Shown: positions 17,173-26,511 of the stretch, in pieces
How the letters are laid out: each line of letters starts with the position of its first letter
How positions within the stretch are numbered: position 1 is the stretch's first letter
NCBI RefSeq assembly: GCF_001500065.1
Contig: NZ_LQIN01000050.1
Coordinates: forward strand, 124,001-188,000
Source of the DNA: Mycobacterium sp. IS-3022
Lineage (GTDB): Bacteria > Actinomycetota > Actinomycetes > Mycobacteriales > Mycobacteriaceae
Length of the DNA stretch: 64,000 nt
Direction: 5' to 3'
Position numbers and translations under genes: made by a program
Notes under the pieces: generated by a model
The model's database searches: none
Told to the model about the DNA's origin: nothing
The model's input: the letters and a program-made list of their open reading frames with translations, nothing else

Positions 17173-17934
17173 TCAGCTCAGGTGCCACACCAGCGCGGCG
17201 GCCAGGGCGCCGAGCCCGTTGAGCGACCAGTGCAGCGCGATGGGGGCGATCAGACTGCCGCTGCGACGCCGCAACCAGGTGAACACGAACCCGGCGACCG
17301 CGGTGGCGGCCACCGCCAACGTCACGCCCGCGACGGTGCCCATCACCCCGCCACCGAAGATGCGCGTAAACCCGACGTTACTGCTGGTCAAACCCAGCGA
17401 GGTGGCGATGTGCCAGAGGCCGAACAGCAAGGAGCCCGCCGCCGCGACGCCGCGGAAACCCCAGGCACGGTTCAGCGCGCCGTGCAGCACGCCCCGAAAC
17501 GCCAGCTCCTCGGGGATCACGGTCTGCAGGGGAATGATCACCATCGACGCGATCAACGCGCCGGAGATCGTGGCGTAGTTGTTGTTCATGAACATCGGCC
17601 GCGTCCACGGCAGCAGCGCGCCGATCGCGATCACCGACAGCACCACCCCGACGGCCGCCAGCGCGTAACCGGCCCCGGACCTCCAGTGGTCCCGGCTCAG
17701 CCCGAGTTCGGCCCAGCCCAGCCCGCGGGACCGGACGAGGAGCAGCAAACCGACCGCCGCCGCGGGAACCGTCGCCACGCTGGCCCACGGAGTGGTGAAA
17801 TGCGCGATGAGGTTGGTCAACGCCAGCACCACCACGACCACCGCGATGTCGACGTAGGTGCGGAAGTGATGCAGCGCGGAGAGCTGTTCGACCAGCGGAT
17901 GCGGACGCTCGGCTAGCACGGCTTGGTCGGACAC
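17173..17934 (-). CDS. CPBP-family intramembrane protease
   Basis: This integral membrane protein of about 253 residues is of the CAAX/Abi (CPBP) type, with seven or eight hydrophobic segments. The glutamate motif is present as VIPEELAFRGVLHG (EExxxR-like), followed by a histidine motif around FGLWHIA and APIALHWSLNG. These are the catalytic residues of the glutamyl membrane proteases. GTG 17934 was chosen because it lies 11 nt after the phosphoketolase stop. Its substrates are unknown. It may be cotranscribed with xfp. Confidence 0.8.
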   Translation of the reverse strand: MSDQAVLAERPHPLVEQLSALHHFRTYVDIAVVVVVLALTNLIAHFTTPWASVATVPAAAVGLLLLVRSRGLGWAELGLSRDHWRSGAGYALAAVGVVLSVIAIGALLPWTRPMFMNNNYATISGALIASMVIIPLQTVIPEELAFRGVLHGALNRAWGFRGVAAAGSLLFGLWHIATSLGLTSSNVGFTRIFGGGVMGTVAGVTLAVAATAVAGFVFTWLRRRSGSLIAPIALHWSLNGLGALAAALVWHLS

Positions 17935-17945
17935 AAAGATCCAGT

Positions 17946-20363
17946 CTAGCGGTCTTGTTCGCTGAGCGAATCCTGCGAAAGGGAGGTGGCCCGGTAGTCG
18001 GGATCCCAGGTCCACTCCGAGATCGCCGGATCGTCTTCTCCGTGCTCACGGGTGTAGCGCCGGGCCGCAAGGCGGGCGTCGGCCATTTCCTGGCGCAGCC
18101 CGGCCGCGCTGCTGCCCAATCCGTCGACGCGGTCGATGACGTCCATGACGAGGTGGAAGCGGTCGAGGTCGTTGAGCATCACCATGTCGAACGGGGTCGT
18201 GGTGGTACCGCGCTCCTTGAATCCGCGCACATGCAGCTGGGCGTGGTTGGCGTGGCGGTAGGTCAGCCGGTGAATCAGCCACGGGTAGCCGTGGTAGGCG
18301 AAGATCACCGGCTTGTCCGTGGTGAAGATCGAATCGAACTCCCGCGCGGACAGTCCGTGTGGATGTTCGGTGTCGGGTTGCAACCGCATGATGTCGACGA
18401 CGTTGACCACCCGCGTCTTCACCTCGGGCAACCGCCGGCGCAGGATGTCGGCGGCGGCCAGGGTTTCCAGCGTCGGGATGTCACCGGCGCACGCGAGCAC
18501 CACATCCGGATGCCCGGTGCCGCTGCTGGCCCAGTCCCAGATCCCGAGACCCCGGGTGCAGTGCGCGATCGCGGAGTCCATGTCCAGATAGGTCAGCGCC
18601 GGTTGTTTACCGGCGACGATCACGTTGACGTAGTGCCGACTGCGCAGGCAGTGGTCGGCCACTGACAACAGCGTGTTGGCATCCGGCGGCAGGTAGACCC
18701 GCACGACCTCCGGCCGCTTGTTGGCGACATGGTCGATGAACCCGGGGTCCTGATGCGACGCGCCGTTGTGGTCCTGACGCCAGACATGCGATGTCAGAAG
18801 GTAATTCAGTGACGCGATCGGGCGCCGCCACGGCAGCTCCCGGCTACTGGAGAGCCACTTGGCGTGCTGATTGAGCATCGAGTCGATGATGTGGACGAAC
18901 GCCTCGTAGCAGTTGAACAGCCCGTGCCTGCCCGTCAACAGGTAACCCTCGAGCCAACCCTGGCAGAGGTGTTCGGACAACACCTCCATCACCCGGCCCT
19001 CCGGCCCCAGGTTCTCGTCGTCGGGCCCGATTTCGGCAAGCCATGCCTTGTCGGTCACCTCGAGGGTCGCCGAGAGCCGGTTCGACGCGGTCTCATCGGG
19101 GCCCATCAGCCGGAACCGGTCGGGGTTGCGCGCGATGACGTCACGCAGGAAGGTGCCGAGCACCCGCGTGGCCTCAGTCGACTCGGAGGCCGGCTTGTCG
19201 ACCGCCACCGCGTAATCGGCGAACGCGGGCAGGTCGAGATCCCTGAGCAGCAGCCCGCCGTTGGCGTGCGGGTTGGCGCTCATCCGCCGCTGCCCTCTCG
19301 GCGCGATCGCGCGCAGTTCGGGCCGCAGCGCGCCGTCGTCGTCGAACAGGTCCTCGGGTCGGTAGCTGCGAAGCCAATCCTCGAGCTGCGCACGGTGTTC
19401 GGGGTTGGTGTGGGTACCCGACAGTGGCACCTGATGGGACCGCCAGGTGCCTTCGACCTTCTTGCCGTCGACCTCTTCGGGACCGGTCCAGCCCTTGGGA
19501 GTGCGTAAGACGATCATCGGCCACAGCGGGCGGCCGGTCTCATCATCCAGACGGGCGGCGCGCTGGATCGCAGCGATCTGGTCGAACGCCTCGTCGAGCG
19601 CGGTGGCCAACTGCTGGTGCACATTGGCCGGATCGTCACCGGCCACCGTGATGGGCCGGTAGCCGTAGCCGAACAGCAGCGACTCCAACTCCTCCTGCGG
19701 GATCCGCGCGAGCACCGTCGGGTTGGCGATCTTGTACCCGTTGAGGTGCAGGATGGGCAGCACCGCACCGTCGGTGACGGGGTTGAGGAACTTGTTCGAA
19801 TGCCAGCTCGCGGCCAGCGGGCCGGTTTCAGCCTCACCGTCGCCGATCACACACGCCACCACCAGATCGGGGTTGTCGAACGCCGCGCCGTAGGCGTGCA
19901 CCAACGCATAGCCGAGTTCGCCGCCCTCGTGGATCGACCCGGGCGTCTCCGATGCGACGTGACTCGGGATGCCGCCGGGAAAAGAGAACTGCCGGAACAA
20001 CTTTCGCAGGCCTTCGGCGTCCTCGGAGATGCCCGAGTACACCTCGCTGTACGTGCCTTCCAGGTACGCGTTCGCGACCAGGCCGGGACCGCCGTGGCCC
20101 GGGCCGGTGATGTAGATGACGTTCACGTCGCGGTTGCGGATGATTCGGTTCAAGTGCGCGTAGACGAGGTTGAGCCCGGGCGTGGTACCCCAGTGTCCGA
20201 GCAGGCGGGGCTTGACGTGGTGCGGCGCGAGCGGCTCCCGCAGCAGCGGATTATCCAGCAGGTAGATCTGTCCGACGGACAGGTAGTTTGCCGCGCGCCA
20301 GTACGCGTCGATCAGCGTGAGTTCATCATCGGACAGGGTGGGGGACAGTGCCTGGGCGGTCAT
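17946..20363 (-). CDS. xfp: Phosphoketolase (xylulose 5-phosphate/fructose 6-phosphate)
   Basis: This 805-residue thiamine-diphosphate enzyme cleaves xylulose-5-P (and often fructose-6-P) to acetyl-phosphate plus an aldose phosphate. N-terminal LSVGQIYLLDNPLLREPL, GHWGTTPGLNLVYAHLNR, YITGPGHGGPG and the TPP/metal motif VIGDGEAETGPLAASWHSNK are diagnostic. FAYHGYPWLIHRLTYRH near the end is also conserved. Full length matches the family. It gives a phosphoketolase shunt feeding acetyl-CoA. It is divergent from an LLM gene across a 116-nt region containing a 9-bp inverted repeat. Confidence 0.95.
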   Translation of the reverse strand: MTAQALSPTLSDDELTLIDAYWRAANYLSVGQIYLLDNPLLREPLAPHHVKPRLLGHWGTTPGLNLVYAHLNRIIRNRDVNVIYITGPGHGGPGLVANAYLEGTYSEVYSGISEDAEGLRKLFRQFSFPGGIPSHVASETPGSIHEGGELGYALVHAYGAAFDNPDLVVACVIGDGEAETGPLAASWHSNKFLNPVTDGAVLPILHLNGYKIANPTVLARIPQEELESLLFGYGYRPITVAGDDPANVHQQLATALDEAFDQIAAIQRAARLDDETGRPLWPMIVLRTPKGWTGPEEVDGKKVEGTWRSHQVPLSGTHTNPEHRAQLEDWLRSYRPEDLFDDDGALRPELRAIAPRGQRRMSANPHANGGLLLRDLDLPAFADYAVAVDKPASESTEATRVLGTFLRDVIARNPDRFRLMGPDETASNRLSATLEVTDKAWLAEIGPDDENLGPEGRVMEVLSEHLCQGWLEGYLLTGRHGLFNCYEAFVHIIDSMLNQHAKWLSSSRELPWRRPIASLNYLLTSHVWRQDHNGASHQDPGFIDHVANKRPEVVRVYLPPDANTLLSVADHCLRSRHYVNVIVAGKQPALTYLDMDSAIAHCTRGLGIWDWASSGTGHPDVVLACAGDIPTLETLAAADILRRRLPEVKTRVVNVVDIMRLQPDTEHPHGLSAREFDSIFTTDKPVIFAYHGYPWLIHRLTYRHANHAQLHVRGFKERGTTTTPFDMVMLNDLDRFHLVMDVIDRVDGLGSSAAGLRQEMADARLAARRYTREHGEDDPAISEWTWDPDYRATSLSQDSLSEQDR

Positions 20364-20419
20364 CTAACTCATCATCGTCGTGCCGGGTGAACGCCGTGGG
20401 TTGGCGAACAGCGCGTGTG

Positions 20420-20459
20420 GGTTCTGGTACCCAGCCCTGATACCCACTGCACCAGAACC
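20420..20459. promoter_or_regulatory. Inverted repeat in the xfp/LLM divergent promoter
   Basis: Perfect 9-bp arms GGTTCTGGT (20420-20428) and ACCAGAACC (20451-20459) are separated by 22 nt. They lie between the xfp ATG and the GTG of the LLM operon, the latter 20 nt downstream. The placement suits an operator for a dimeric repressor controlling one or both operons. No regulator gene is adjacent. Confidence 0.4.
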
Positions 20460-20479
20460 TACGCACTAGCCTGTCCAGC

Positions 20480-21352
20480 GTGTTGGGATTCGCATTGCCG
20501 CAGTACGGCGGACACGTAGGCGCAGATCTCGTCCGTTTCGCGAAGGCGGTCGAAGACCTCGGCGCCGACAGCCTGTGGGTCGGGGACCGCCTCATCACGG
20601 CTGTGCAGCCCAGTGTCGGCTACGCGGGTGCCGACACCATTCCCGAACAGTTCCGCAGCGGATTGGATCCGTTCGTCGCACTGGCGGTGGCGGCCGCCGT
20701 CACCAGTCGGGTCCGGTTGGGCAGCAGCGTTTTCGTCGCGCCGTGGTATCCGCCGGTGCAGCTGGGCCGCCAGCTGACCGCCCTCGACGTGGTCAGTGGT
20801 GGGCGGCTGCTGCCCGGCTTCGGCATCGGCTGGTCACCCGAGGAGTTCCAGGCAGCGGGCGCGCCGTTTCGCCGCCGCGGGGCGCAGTTGGACGAGCTGC
20901 TCGACGTGCTGCAAGCCCTGTGGACGACGAATCCCGTTGCTCACGACGGCGAGCGCTGGTCGATCCCGCCGTCCTGGGTCGACCTCAAGCCGGTGCAACA
21001 GCCGCCGCCGATCTACCTCGCCTCGTTCACTGCGGCCGGGCTGACGCGGATCGGCGCGCGCGGCGACGGATGGCTGCCCGTCGTGAACGTGCCCGGCGGG
21101 GTGTCTGTGCAGAGGCTCGACCGGCATCGGCGCATCATCGACGACGCCGCCCGCGCGGCGGGCCGCGATCCGTCGGCCATTCACACCTACCTTCGTGTCA
21201 ACGTCGCCGAAGGCACGCCGATCGAGCGGGCCGTCGAAGCGGTGCAGATGCTCGCCGCCGCCGGCTACCAAGACATGTTCGTCGACCTGCTGTACGTGGC
21301 GGCCGACGCCGACGAGCACCTGCGCTGGGCCGAACGACTGCTGGCCGCATGA
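20480..21352 (+). CDS. LLM-class F420-dependent oxidoreductase
   Basis: This 290-residue luciferase-like enzyme has an N-terminus (GFALPQYGGHVGADLVRFAK) and the blocks SLWVGDRL, RVRLGSSVFVAPW, GGRLLPGFGIGWSPEEF and GARGDGWLP typical of the TIGR03619-like F420 group. It starts with GTG 20480. Its TGA overlaps the ATG of the following CoA-transferase by 4 nt, so it belongs to a three-gene acyl-CoA operon. It probably oxidises or reduces a lipid or steroid-derived intermediate handled by the next two enzymes; this is inference from context. Confidence 0.85.
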   Translation: MLGFALPQYGGHVGADLVRFAKAVEDLGADSLWVGDRLITAVQPSVGYAGADTIPEQFRSGLDPFVALAVAAAVTSRVRLGSSVFVAPWYPPVQLGRQLTALDVVSGGRLLPGFGIGWSPEEFQAAGAPFRRRGAQLDELLDVLQALWTTNPVAHDGERWSIPPSWVDLKPVQQPPPIYLASFTAAGLTRIGARGDGWLPVVNVPGGVSVQRLDRHRRIIDDAARAAGRDPSAIHTYLRVNVAEGTPIERAVEAVQMLAAAGYQDMFVDLLYVAADADEHLRWAERLLAA

Positions 21353-23655
21353 GCGAGCCACTGCTGGCGTCCGTGCGGGTGCTCGATCTCGGCGGTGGGC
21401 AATCCGACGCGGTGTGCCGGCTGTTCGCCGACCTCGGCGCCGACGTGCTGAAGATCGAACCTCCGGAAGGGAGCGCTGCCCGCCACGCGCTGCCGACCGT
21501 CGCCGGGACGAGCGTGCGGTTCGCAGTGGAGAACGCGAACAAGCGCTGTGCGGTACTCGATCCCGCCGAGCCCGGCGACCACCGGCGTCTGCTCGATTTG
21601 GCGAGCACCGCCGACATCGTCGTCGACAGCGGAAACTCGGGCGGTGCCGCGCGATTCGGAACGTCGTGCGCCGAGCTGGCGCGCCGGTTCGACCATCTCG
21701 TGGCGCTGTCGATCACCGACTTCGGCACCTCCGGTCCGTACGCGACATGGCGGGCCACCGACCCGGTGCTCTATGCGCTGTCGACCGCGCTGTCACGCAC
21801 CGGACCGACCTCGGGAACTCCGGTGCTGCCGCCCATCGGGCTGGCATCGGGCACGGCCGCAGTGCAGGCGGCGTGGGCGGCACTGGCCGCCTACTACCGC
21901 CGGTTACGCGACGGCACAGGCGATTACATCGACTTCTCGCGGTTCGAGGGCGTGCTTCAGGCACTCGACCCGCCGTTCGGGTCGGAGGGTCAAGCCGCAG
22001 TCGGCCTCAAGAAGACCACCGAGATCTGGCGCGGCAGGCCGCGTAACCAGAACATCTACCCGATCTTCGCCTGCAAGGACGGGCACGTGCGCGTCTGTCT
22101 GCTCTCCGCGCGCCAGTGGCGCGGAATGCGCGCCTGGGTGGGCGAACCCGAGCAGTTCGCCGATCCGAAATTCGACACGATCGCCGCGCGGTACGCGGCC
22201 TCGCGGGAACTCAACGCGCTGATCGCCGACTTCTTCGCCCCGCAGACGATGGATGCCCTGGTGGCGGAGGGACAGGTGCGGGGGGTGCCGATCGCCGCGG
22301 TACTTACACCCGCGGAGGCGTTGGCCTCCGAACATCTTCGCGTCGTGGGCGCGTTGACCGCGGCGGAATTCGCGCCGGGGGCGCAGATCGTCGCGCCCGC
22401 GGGGCCGTTCGTCGTGGACGGCCGTCATACCGAGGTGAGGTGGCTGGTCCGGTCTCGCGGGGCCGACGAACCCCGTTGGGTCGGTGAGCCATCGGCCGCT
22501 CGGCCGGAAGGGGCTGCCGTGGTGCAGCGCCCGTTCGACGGGCTGCGGATCCTCGACCTCGGCGTCATCGTCGCCGGCGGCGAACTGGGCCGGTTGTTCG
22601 CCGACCTCGGCGCCGAAGTGATCAAGATCGAGAGCGCCGCCTACCCAGACGGTTTGCGACAGACGCCGCCGGGCCAGGTGATGAGCAGGTCGTGGGTGCT
22701 GACCCACCGCAACGAGCAGAGCCTGGGCCTCGACCTGCGCACCCGCGCGGGCGCCGAACTATTCGCCCGCTTGGTTGCCGATGCCGACGCGGTGTTCGCC
22801 AACTTCAAGCCGGGAACCCTTGCCGCGCTCGGGTTTTCCTATGAGCGCCTGCGGGAGTTGAATCCCCGCATCGTGCTCGCGGAGAGCAGCGCCTTCGGCT
22901 CGACGGGCCCGTGGAGCGCGCGAATGGGTTACGGGCCGCTGGTGCGCGCAACGACGGGAATCACCTCGGTGTGGACGTCGGCCGACGGCGGGTTCTACGA
23001 CGCGACGACGATCTTCCCGGACCATGTAGCGGCGCGAATCACCGCGATCGCGGCGCTGGCAGCGCTGATCCGGCGCGACCGCACCGGTGAACCCGCGCAT
23101 GTACATATCTCGCAAGCCGAGGCCGCGGTGAACCAGTTGGCGACGCGTTATGTCACCGAGGCGGCACGCGCGGCACACCTGCCGTTGGTCGACGACGCTG
23201 CCGTACACGGCGTGTACCCATGCGCAGGCGACGACGAGTGGTGCGTGATCTCGCTTCGGACCGATGCCGACCGCGAAGCGTTGACCGCTCTCACCGGCGG
23301 CACCGACATCGCCGAGTGGACCCGCACTCGGGACAAGACGGCGGTGGCGCACGCGCTGCAGGAGGCGGGGATCCCCGCAGCGCCGATGAACCGCGCCGTC
23401 GATATACCTGCCGACCCGCAGGTAAGTTTCCGAAACGTGTTCGCCGCCATGGGGCACCCGCTGTTCGAGGAGTCCATGCTCAGTGAGACCGGGCCCGCGC
23501 CGTACACCAACATTCCTCACGCGGAGATGCGGCCGGCGCCGATGCCGGGGGAGCACACCCGCCAGATCTGCCGGCAGATCCTCGGCATGTCCGCCGAGGA
23601 GACCGATCGGCTCATCGCCGACGGCGTGCTCTTCGCCTACGGAGGAAGGCCGTGA
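21349..23655 (+). CDS. Tandem-domain family III CoA-transferase (CaiB/BaiF x2)
   Basis: This 768-residue protein consists of two complete CoA-transferase III halves. Half one starts VRVLDLGGGQSDAVCRLFADLGADVLKIEPPEG, and half two, near residue 397, starts LRILDLGVIVAGGELGRLFADLGAEVIKIES; both are quoted in shortened comparison only to show the duplication. Each keeps the family loop after RTGEP/GTGDY. At the position of the catalytic Asp of formyl-CoA transferase I read Glu in both (SRFEG, SQAEA). ATG 21349 is set by the 4-nt overlap with the LLM stop. It probably moves CoA between acyl acids; which half is active is not known. Confidence 0.85.
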   Translation: MSEPLLASVRVLDLGGGQSDAVCRLFADLGADVLKIEPPEGSAARHALPTVAGTSVRFAVENANKRCAVLDPAEPGDHRRLLDLASTADIVVDSGNSGGAARFGTSCAELARRFDHLVALSITDFGTSGPYATWRATDPVLYALSTALSRTGPTSGTPVLPPIGLASGTAAVQAAWAALAAYYRRLRDGTGDYIDFSRFEGVLQALDPPFGSEGQAAVGLKKTTEIWRGRPRNQNIYPIFACKDGHVRVCLLSARQWRGMRAWVGEPEQFADPKFDTIAARYAASRELNALIADFFAPQTMDALVAEGQVRGVPIAAVLTPAEALASEHLRVVGALTAAEFAPGAQIVAPAGPFVVDGRHTEVRWLVRSRGADEPRWVGEPSAARPEGAAVVQRPFDGLRILDLGVIVAGGELGRLFADLGAEVIKIESAAYPDGLRQTPPGQVMSRSWVLTHRNEQSLGLDLRTRAGAELFARLVADADAVFANFKPGTLAALGFSYERLRELNPRIVLAESSAFGSTGPWSARMGYGPLVRATTGITSVWTSADGGFYDATTIFPDHVAARITAIAALAALIRRDRTGEPAHVHISQAEAAVNQLATRYVTEAARAAHLPLVDDAAVHGVYPCAGDDEWCVISLRTDADREALTALTGGTDIAEWTRTRDKTAVAHALQEAGIPAAPMNRAVDIPADPQVSFRNVFAAMGHPLFEESMLSETGPAPYTNIPHAEMRPAPMPGEHTRQICRQILGMSAEETDRLIADGVLFAYGGRP

Positions 23656-25124
23656 TGGACCCAAGGACACCGGTGTTGGCCGGTTACGGACAGCTCAACC
23701 AGCGCGACGAGAACCCCGACGTGGAGCCGATCGACCTGATGGTCGCGGCCGCGCGCGCCGCCGCCGATCCTCGGGTGCTCGAGGCCGTCGACTCGGTGCG
23801 CGTGGTCAGCCTGCTGTCCTGGCGGTATCGTGATCCGGGACTGCTTCTGGCGCAACGGATCAATGCCGACAGTGCGACCACACGCTACACCGGGGTCGGC
23901 GGTAACACACCGCAGTCACTGGTCAACGAGGCGTGCCGAGACATCCAGAGTGGCCGCGTCGACGTCGTCCTGATCGCCGGCGCGGAGACCTGGCGCACCC
24001 GAACCAGGTTGCGGGCCAAGGGCATCAAGCCCCAATGGACCCACCAGGACGAGTCGGTTCCACTGGCCGAAGGCGCCGACGAGGGGGTGCCGATGGCCGG
24101 ACCCGCCGAGATCCGGATACACCTGGACCGGCCGGCCTATGTCTACCCGATGTTCGAGCAGGCTTTGCGAATCGCAGCGGGCGAGTCCAGCGAGGAGCAC
24201 CGGCGCCGCATCGGCGAACTGTGGGCGCATTTCAGTGCGGTGGCCGCGAACAATCCGCACGCCTGGAGCCGAGACCCGGTGCCGGCGGAGCAGATTTGGC
24301 GCGCCGGTCCGGACAACCGGATGATCAGTTGGCCGTACCCGAAGCTGATGAACTCCAACAACATGGTCGACCAGGCGGCGGCGCTCGTCCTCACCTCGGC
24401 CGAGAAGGCGGCTCGTCTGCAGATCCCCAGGGACCGCTGGATCTTCCCGTATTCGGGCACCGACGCGCACGACACCTACGCGATCGGTGAGCGCGCAGAG
24501 TTCTACACCTCGCCGGCCATCCGCATCGCGGGTCGACGCGCCTTGCAACTGGCAGGGCTGGGCATCGACGACATCGAGCTCGTCGACCTCTACTCGTGCT
24601 TCCCGTCGGCAGTGCAGGTGGCCGCCAACGAACTCGGGCTGCCGATCGGGGATGCCGCCAGACCGCTCACGGTCACCGGTGGGCTCACCTTCGCCGGCGG
24701 GCCGTGGAACAACTACGTCACCCACTCGATCGCCACCATGGCCGAGCGGCTGACCGCCCAGCCCGGCCAACTCGGCCTGATCACCGCGAACGGCGGTTAC
24801 CTGACCAAGCACAGCTTCGGGGTCTACAGCGCCGAACCGCCTGCACACGAGTTCCGTTGGGAGGACGTGCAAACGGAGGTCGATCGCGAGCCGACTCGCA
24901 CCGCCCTGGTGGAATGGTCCGGGGTCGGCACGGTGGAAACCTGGACGACGCCGTTCAGCCGGGAGGGCTCGCCGGAGAAGGCGTTTCTCGCGGTGCGCAC
25001 GCCCGAGGACTCGCGCACGCTGGCCGTCATCACCGATCCGGCGGAGGCGGCTGCCACGGTCGGCGATGACATCGCCGGCGCCAAGGTTCAGGTGAACGCG
25101 GACGGTACCGCCACGATGCTCTGA
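23652..25124 (+). CDS. Thiolase-like protein (TLP1/acetyl-CoA acetyltransferase family)
   Basis: This 490-residue protein is of the thiolase superfamily. N-terminal TPVLAGYGQLNQR and C-terminal thiolase elements (DIELVDLYSCFPSAVQVAANEL, GGLTFAGGPWNNYVTH, ITANGGYLTKHSFGVYS) are clear. An extra C-terminal domain of about 90 residues follows, as in thiolase-like proteins type 1. Where the nucleophilic Cys should lie I see GVGGNTPQSLVNEAC, so classical thiolysis may be lost. GTG 23652 overlaps the upstream stop; ATG 23655 is equally possible, with GGAGG at 23641. Confidence 0.82.
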   Translation: MMDPRTPVLAGYGQLNQRDENPDVEPIDLMVAAARAAADPRVLEAVDSVRVVSLLSWRYRDPGLLLAQRINADSATTRYTGVGGNTPQSLVNEACRDIQSGRVDVVLIAGAETWRTRTRLRAKGIKPQWTHQDESVPLAEGADEGVPMAGPAEIRIHLDRPAYVYPMFEQALRIAAGESSEEHRRRIGELWAHFSAVAANNPHAWSRDPVPAEQIWRAGPDNRMISWPYPKLMNSNNMVDQAAALVLTSAEKAARLQIPRDRWIFPYSGTDAHDTYAIGERAEFYTSPAIRIAGRRALQLAGLGIDDIELVDLYSCFPSAVQVAANELGLPIGDAARPLTVTGGLTFAGGPWNNYVTHSIATMAERLTAQPGQLGLITANGGYLTKHSFGVYSAEPPAHEFRWEDVQTEVDREPTRTALVEWSGVGTVETWTTPFSREGSPEKAFLAVRTPEDSRTLAVITDPAEAAATVGDDIAGAKVQVNADGTATML

Positions 25125-25129
25125 GTCGG

Positions 25130-25717
25130 CTATGGCGCGTTGGCGGGCACCTCGGTGTATTGCGGCTTGAATCCCTCGGGGGCGAAGGTGAAGCCCCGCC
25201 CGGTCGCCTCGCTCATGCATGAGACGCCGGCTTCCTGCACGTTGCAGCGAAACCCGGCGGCCGCCAGGATTCGGTTGAATCCGAGCACCTTTGCGTTCTC
25301 GAGAACGAATTCCGGCTGTTCCAGTGCGACGAACCGGGGTTGGCCGTCGCGCTCGATGACCACGGCGTTGGGCGCGGTCTGGTCGCCGTCGGCGTTGGGC
25401 ACCGTGTCCGGTTCGCCGGTGATGTTCATGCTCGACTGCCAGGATGTCGCCGACTGGCAGCCGGCCTTGGCGCGCGGCACGATGGCACAGGCCCACCGTC
25501 CGCTCGGGGTGGTGAAGTGATAAACCGCCGTGCCTGCCGGGTGGGCGACGTAGTCGAAGGCGTCGACGAGGTGCCTGGTGTTCGGAATTGGGGCAGGTGC
25601 GCTGGTGGTCGACGTCGGCGGGGACGCCGCGGGCGGCTCGTCGGTGGTCACGATCCGCTCACCCGAGCAGCCCGCCGCGAGGATGGCGACGGCCGAGATC
25701 AGACATAGGACTCGCAT
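25130..25717 (-). CDS. Putative lipoprotein, unknown function
   Basis: This exported protein of about 195 residues has a short signal and lipobox LAAGC with C17 as lipidation site. A Pro/Ser/Thr-rich linker follows, then a domain with cysteines in RWACAIVPRAKAGCQS, FRCNVQEAGVSCMSE. The pairing suggests two disulfides. I chose ATG 25717 because GGGAG lies upstream; a second ATG 12 nt earlier is possible. It converges on the thiolase-like gene with a 5-nt gap. Similar proteins are common in mycobacteria without assigned function. Confidence 0.75.
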   Translation of the reverse strand: MRVLCLISAVAILAAGCSGERIVTTDEPPAASPPTSTTSAPAPIPNTRHLVDAFDYVAHPAGTAVYHFTTPSGRWACAIVPRAKAGCQSATSWQSSMNITGEPDTVPNADGDQTAPNAVVIERDGQPRFVALEQPEFVLENAKVLGFNRILAAAGFRCNVQEAGVSCMSEATGRGFTFAPEGFKPQYTEVPANAP

Positions 25718-25778
25718 TTCGGCTCCCAAGCGTGCCGGAACCGGATTGCGGGGCTCGACGCGGGGTGCCCTCGGCGCG

Positions 25779-26504
25779 TCAGCCGGTCACCATGGCGCTG
25801 AGTGTCCGCGCATTGCGCACCGCGTGACCGCCCAGATCGTTGTTGAAATACACCAGGACGCGTCTGCCTTCGCGGTCCCAGGCAATGATCCGGTCCGCCC
25901 AGCGGCGCAGCTCGTCGTCGGGATAGGAGCCCGCATACATCGAATCCTGGTCGGGGCCGTGCATCCTGATGTACACCAGCTGGCCGGTTGCCCGCGGAAC
26001 GCAGCGCAGCCGCGCGCCGCTCATGATCACGTAGGCGGCTCCGTGGCGGGTCAACGTCTCGTACACCGCCGGGTCGTCCCACGACGGATGCCGCAGCTCC
26101 ATCGCCACCGGGATCCGGTCGGGCATCAGTTTCAAGAAGTACTCCAGGCGGGCGTCGTCGCGCTCCAACTCCGGATGCAGTTGCACCAGCAGCGCCTCGC
26201 CGCGGTCGCCCAGCAGAGTCCAACACCGATCGAACCGCTCGACCCATGGCTCCGGCTCGCGCAGCCGCCGGTAGTGCGTCAGCCCGCGTTGGGCCTTGAC
26301 CGACATCGTGAAGCCCTCGGGCAGTCGCCGGCGCCACCCGGCGAACGCGATGTCCTTCGGCCACCGGTAGAAGCTGGCGTTCAGCTCGACGGTGTCGAAC
26401 TCCTCGACGTAGCGGGCCAGCCGCTTGGCCACCGGCATACCGGCGGGGTACAGCACGTCGGTCCAATGGTCATACGACCAGCCCGAGGTGCCGATCCGGA
26501 TCAT
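25779..26504 (-). CDS. DUF72 (YecE-like) TIM-barrel protein
   Basis: This 241-residue protein starts IRIGTSGWSYDHW and contains ELNASFYRWP, FTMSVKAQRGLTHYRRL, LHPELERDDARLEYF and VAMELRHPSWDD, all signatures of DUF72. It ends YFNNDLGGHAVRNA. DUF72 proteins are widespread barrels of unproven function, sometimes found near DNA-repair genes. Here the neighbour 7 nt upstream is an HhH/endonuclease III-like gene, and the two are probably cotranscribed. Confidence 0.85.
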   Translation of the reverse strand: MIRIGTSGWSYDHWTDVLYPAGMPVAKRLARYVEEFDTVELNASFYRWPKDIAFAGWRRRLPEGFTMSVKAQRGLTHYRRLREPEPWVERFDRCWTLLGDRGEALLVQLHPELERDDARLEYFLKLMPDRIPVAMELRHPSWDDPAVYETLTRHGAAYVIMSGARLRCVPRATGQLVYIRMHGPDQDSMYAGSYPDDELRRWADRIIAWDREGRRVLVYFNNDLGGHAVRNARTLSAMVTG

Positions 26505-26511
26505 CTGCGCC

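Noticed and set aside
20575..21348. N-terminal extension of the CoA-transferase overlapping the LLM gene
   Set aside because: The extension is Arg-rich and out of frame with the LLM protein; the ATGA overlap at 21349 marks the proper start.
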